This document shows positions 5,705 through 6,335 of a DNA stretch of 6,335 bases, in pieces. The notes beneath the pieces are model-generated. The model worked only from the letters and a program-made list of their open reading frames with translations, had not been told where the DNA came from and did no database searches. This DNA is from an uncultured Eubacteriales bacterium (lineage in GTDB: Bacteria; Bacillota; Clostridia; Lachnospirales; Anaerotignaceae), in the NCBI GenBank assembly GCA_959604475.1, contig CAUHBX010000059.1, positions 1 to 6,335 of the forward strand, read 5' to 3'. Both the position numbers and the translations under genes were made by a program. Within the stretch, counting starts at the first letter, position 1. Each line of letters opens with the position of its first letter.

Positions 5705-6061
5705 GTGAATGAGGAAAATACCGGTACCGAATTTATGCATGTCCACAGCGATGTTATAGATAAGGTAAATGAGACAATGCCTGAGGAAGAAATACTTTAT
5801 GACCTGGCGGAGTTATTTAAAATTTTCGGAGACAGCACGAGAATTAAAATCCTTTATGTGCTTTTTGAGTCCGAAATGTGCGTATTTGATATATCACAGC
5901 TTTTAAATATGAGTATGTCCGCCATATCCCACCAGCTTAGAATATTAAAACAGGCCCAGCTTGTAAAATTCAGGCGTGAGGGAAAAACAGTATTTTACTC
6001 ACTGGCTGACGACCACGTTAGGACAATTCTAGGAAACGGCATGGACCATATATGTGAATGA
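5705..6061 (+). CDS. ArsR/SmtB-family metal-responsive repressor (probably Zn/Cd sensing)
   Basis: 118 residues from a GTG start, with AAGGAG (5689-5694) 10 bases upstream. No in-frame ATG gives an equally complete protein. Residues 33-98 form the winged helix domain (LFKIFGDSTRIKIL, the recognition helix at SMSAISHQLRILKQ, and the wing at REGKTVFYSL). The alpha-5 zinc site of SmtB and CzrA is complete: D102-x-H104-x10-H115-x2-E118, the last ligand being the final residue. The alpha-3 site, usually Cys-Val-Cys in the CadC group, reads C59-V-F61, so one Cys is missing. H12 and H14 near the N-terminus could complete a modified second site. Metal binding should release the protein from the palindrome at 5671-5686 and switch on this gene, the HMA protein and the following gene. 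Its stop overlaps the next gene's Shine-Dalgarno. The exact metal is inferred. Confidence 0.93.
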   Translation: MNEENTGTEFMHVHSDVIDKVNETMPEEEILYDLAELFKIFGDSTRIKILYVLFESEMCVFDISQLLNMSMSAISHQLRILKQAQLVKFRREGKTVFYSLADDHVRTILGNGMDHICE

Positions 6062-6066
6062 GGAGG
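6061..6066 (+). promoter_or_regulatory. Ribosome binding site of the HMA gene, overlapping the repressor stop
   Basis: AGGAGG lies 8 bases before the ATG at 6075 and shares a base with the TGA of the repressor gene. It favours ATG 6075 over the in-frame GTG at 6054 and suggests translational coupling. Confidence 0.8.
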
Positions 6067-6074
6067 AATTTATT

Positions 6075-6296
6075 ATGAAAAAAACATACAGGCTTAACGA
6101 CCTTGACTGCGCTAACTGCGCCGCAAAAATGGAGGCTGCAATCAACAAAATCGACGGAGTCAACAAAGCCACGGTAAGCTTTATGACACAGAAGCTTACT
6201 CTTGATGCAGACGATGAAAAATTTGACAGCATTCTCAGCAAAGCCGTATCTGCAGTGGCAAGAGTTGAGCCCGACTGCAAAATTATAATAAAGTAA
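6075..6296 (+). CDS. Free-standing heavy-metal-associated (HMA) domain protein
   Basis: 73 residues, a single HMA (ferredoxin-like b-a-b-b-a-b) domain and nothing else. The metal-binding loop is C12-A-N-C15 in DLDCANCAAKME, and a third cysteine is at C68. The DCANC form is common in the amino-terminal domains of Zn/Cd/Pb-exporting P-type ATPases, whereas CopZ copper chaperones usually have GMTCxxC. The gene starts 13 bases after the repressor's stop and ends 9 bases before the next ATG, so it is an operon member. It probably carries metal to, or acts as the detached sensor domain of, the transporter encoded next. A general copper chaperone is the alternative, made less likely by the zinc-type sensor in the same operon. 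Confidence 0.92.
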   Translation: MKKTYRLNDLDCANCAAKMEAAINKIDGVNKATVSFMTQKLTLDADDEKFDSILSKAVSAVARVEPDCKIIIK

Positions 6297-6305
6297 GGTG
6301 AGCAA

Positions 6306-6335
6306 ATGACAGATAAACAGAAGTATACGTTATAC
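6306..6335 (+). CDS. Start of a probable heavy-metal P-type ATPase (runs off right edge)
   Basis: Ten codons (MTDKQKYTLY) follow an ATG with AAGGTG (6295-6300), 5 bases upstream, overlapping the previous stop codon. The sequence itself is too short to identify. The repressor-HMA-next gene order is that of clostridial Zn/Cd exporters of the ZntA/CadA group, whose members without a fused HMA domain begin with a short charged stretch like this before the first membrane helix. The product is therefore inferred from position. Confidence 0.55.
   Translation, partial: MTDKQKYTLY

Noticed and set aside
5695..5712. Five-codon frame (MKKRE) overlapping the repressor start, as a leader peptide
   Set aside because: Its ATG is part of the Shine-Dalgarno region itself, and no regulatory codon pattern or attenuator accompanies it.

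Overview
The window reads as chromosomal DNA of an anaerobic, moderate-GC member of the Clostridia. The basis is AGGAGG-type ribosome binding sites, frequent ATA (Ile) and AGA/AGG (Arg) codons, AT-rich intergenic regions with good sigma-A promoters, and proteins that match clostridial families (selenium-dependent xanthine dehydrogenase, an 11-helix NSS transporter, an SmtB/CadC-type regulator next to a heavy-metal-associated protein). The genus cannot be named from sequence alone.

Left block (1-3084), purine or molybdenum-hydroxylase chemistry. A minus-strand gene that leaves the left edge encodes the start of an XdhA-like molybdopterin-binding subunit. Facing away from it is a complete plus-strand gene of 852 codons. 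It joins two [2Fe-2S] domains to a molybdopterin domain with no FAD domain, the layout of selenium-dependent xanthine dehydrogenases and Desulfovibrio aldehyde oxidoreductase. The two genes are paralogous over the start of the molybdenum domain. Their shared control region (334-525) holds a 63-base dyad and repeated GAATAACGC-like elements.

Middle block (3085-5622), transport and its likely regulator. A bidirectional hairpin terminator separates the dehydrogenase from a convergent NSS-family sodium-coupled amino-acid transporter. Divergent from the transporter is a LysR-type regulator. Their promoters face away from each other and overlap at the -10 elements. A 17-base dyad of LysR-box form lies on the overlap, which suggests that the regulator controls both genes.

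Right block (5623-6335), metal resistance. A strong promoter, with a perfect 16-bp palindrome of ArsR/SmtB type just downstream of its -10, drives three tightly packed genes. These are a metal-sensing repressor with a complete alpha-5 zinc-type site, a free-standing 73-residue metal-binding (HMA) protein with a CANC motif, and the first ten codons of a gene that by position is probably a heavy-metal P-type ATPase.

I see no phage, insertion sequence, CRISPR array, tRNA or rRNA. Nothing here amounts to an undescribed multi-gene system. The most interesting material is regulatory: the compact control regions between divergent genes, plus a few residue changes at functional sites in the transporter and the repressor.
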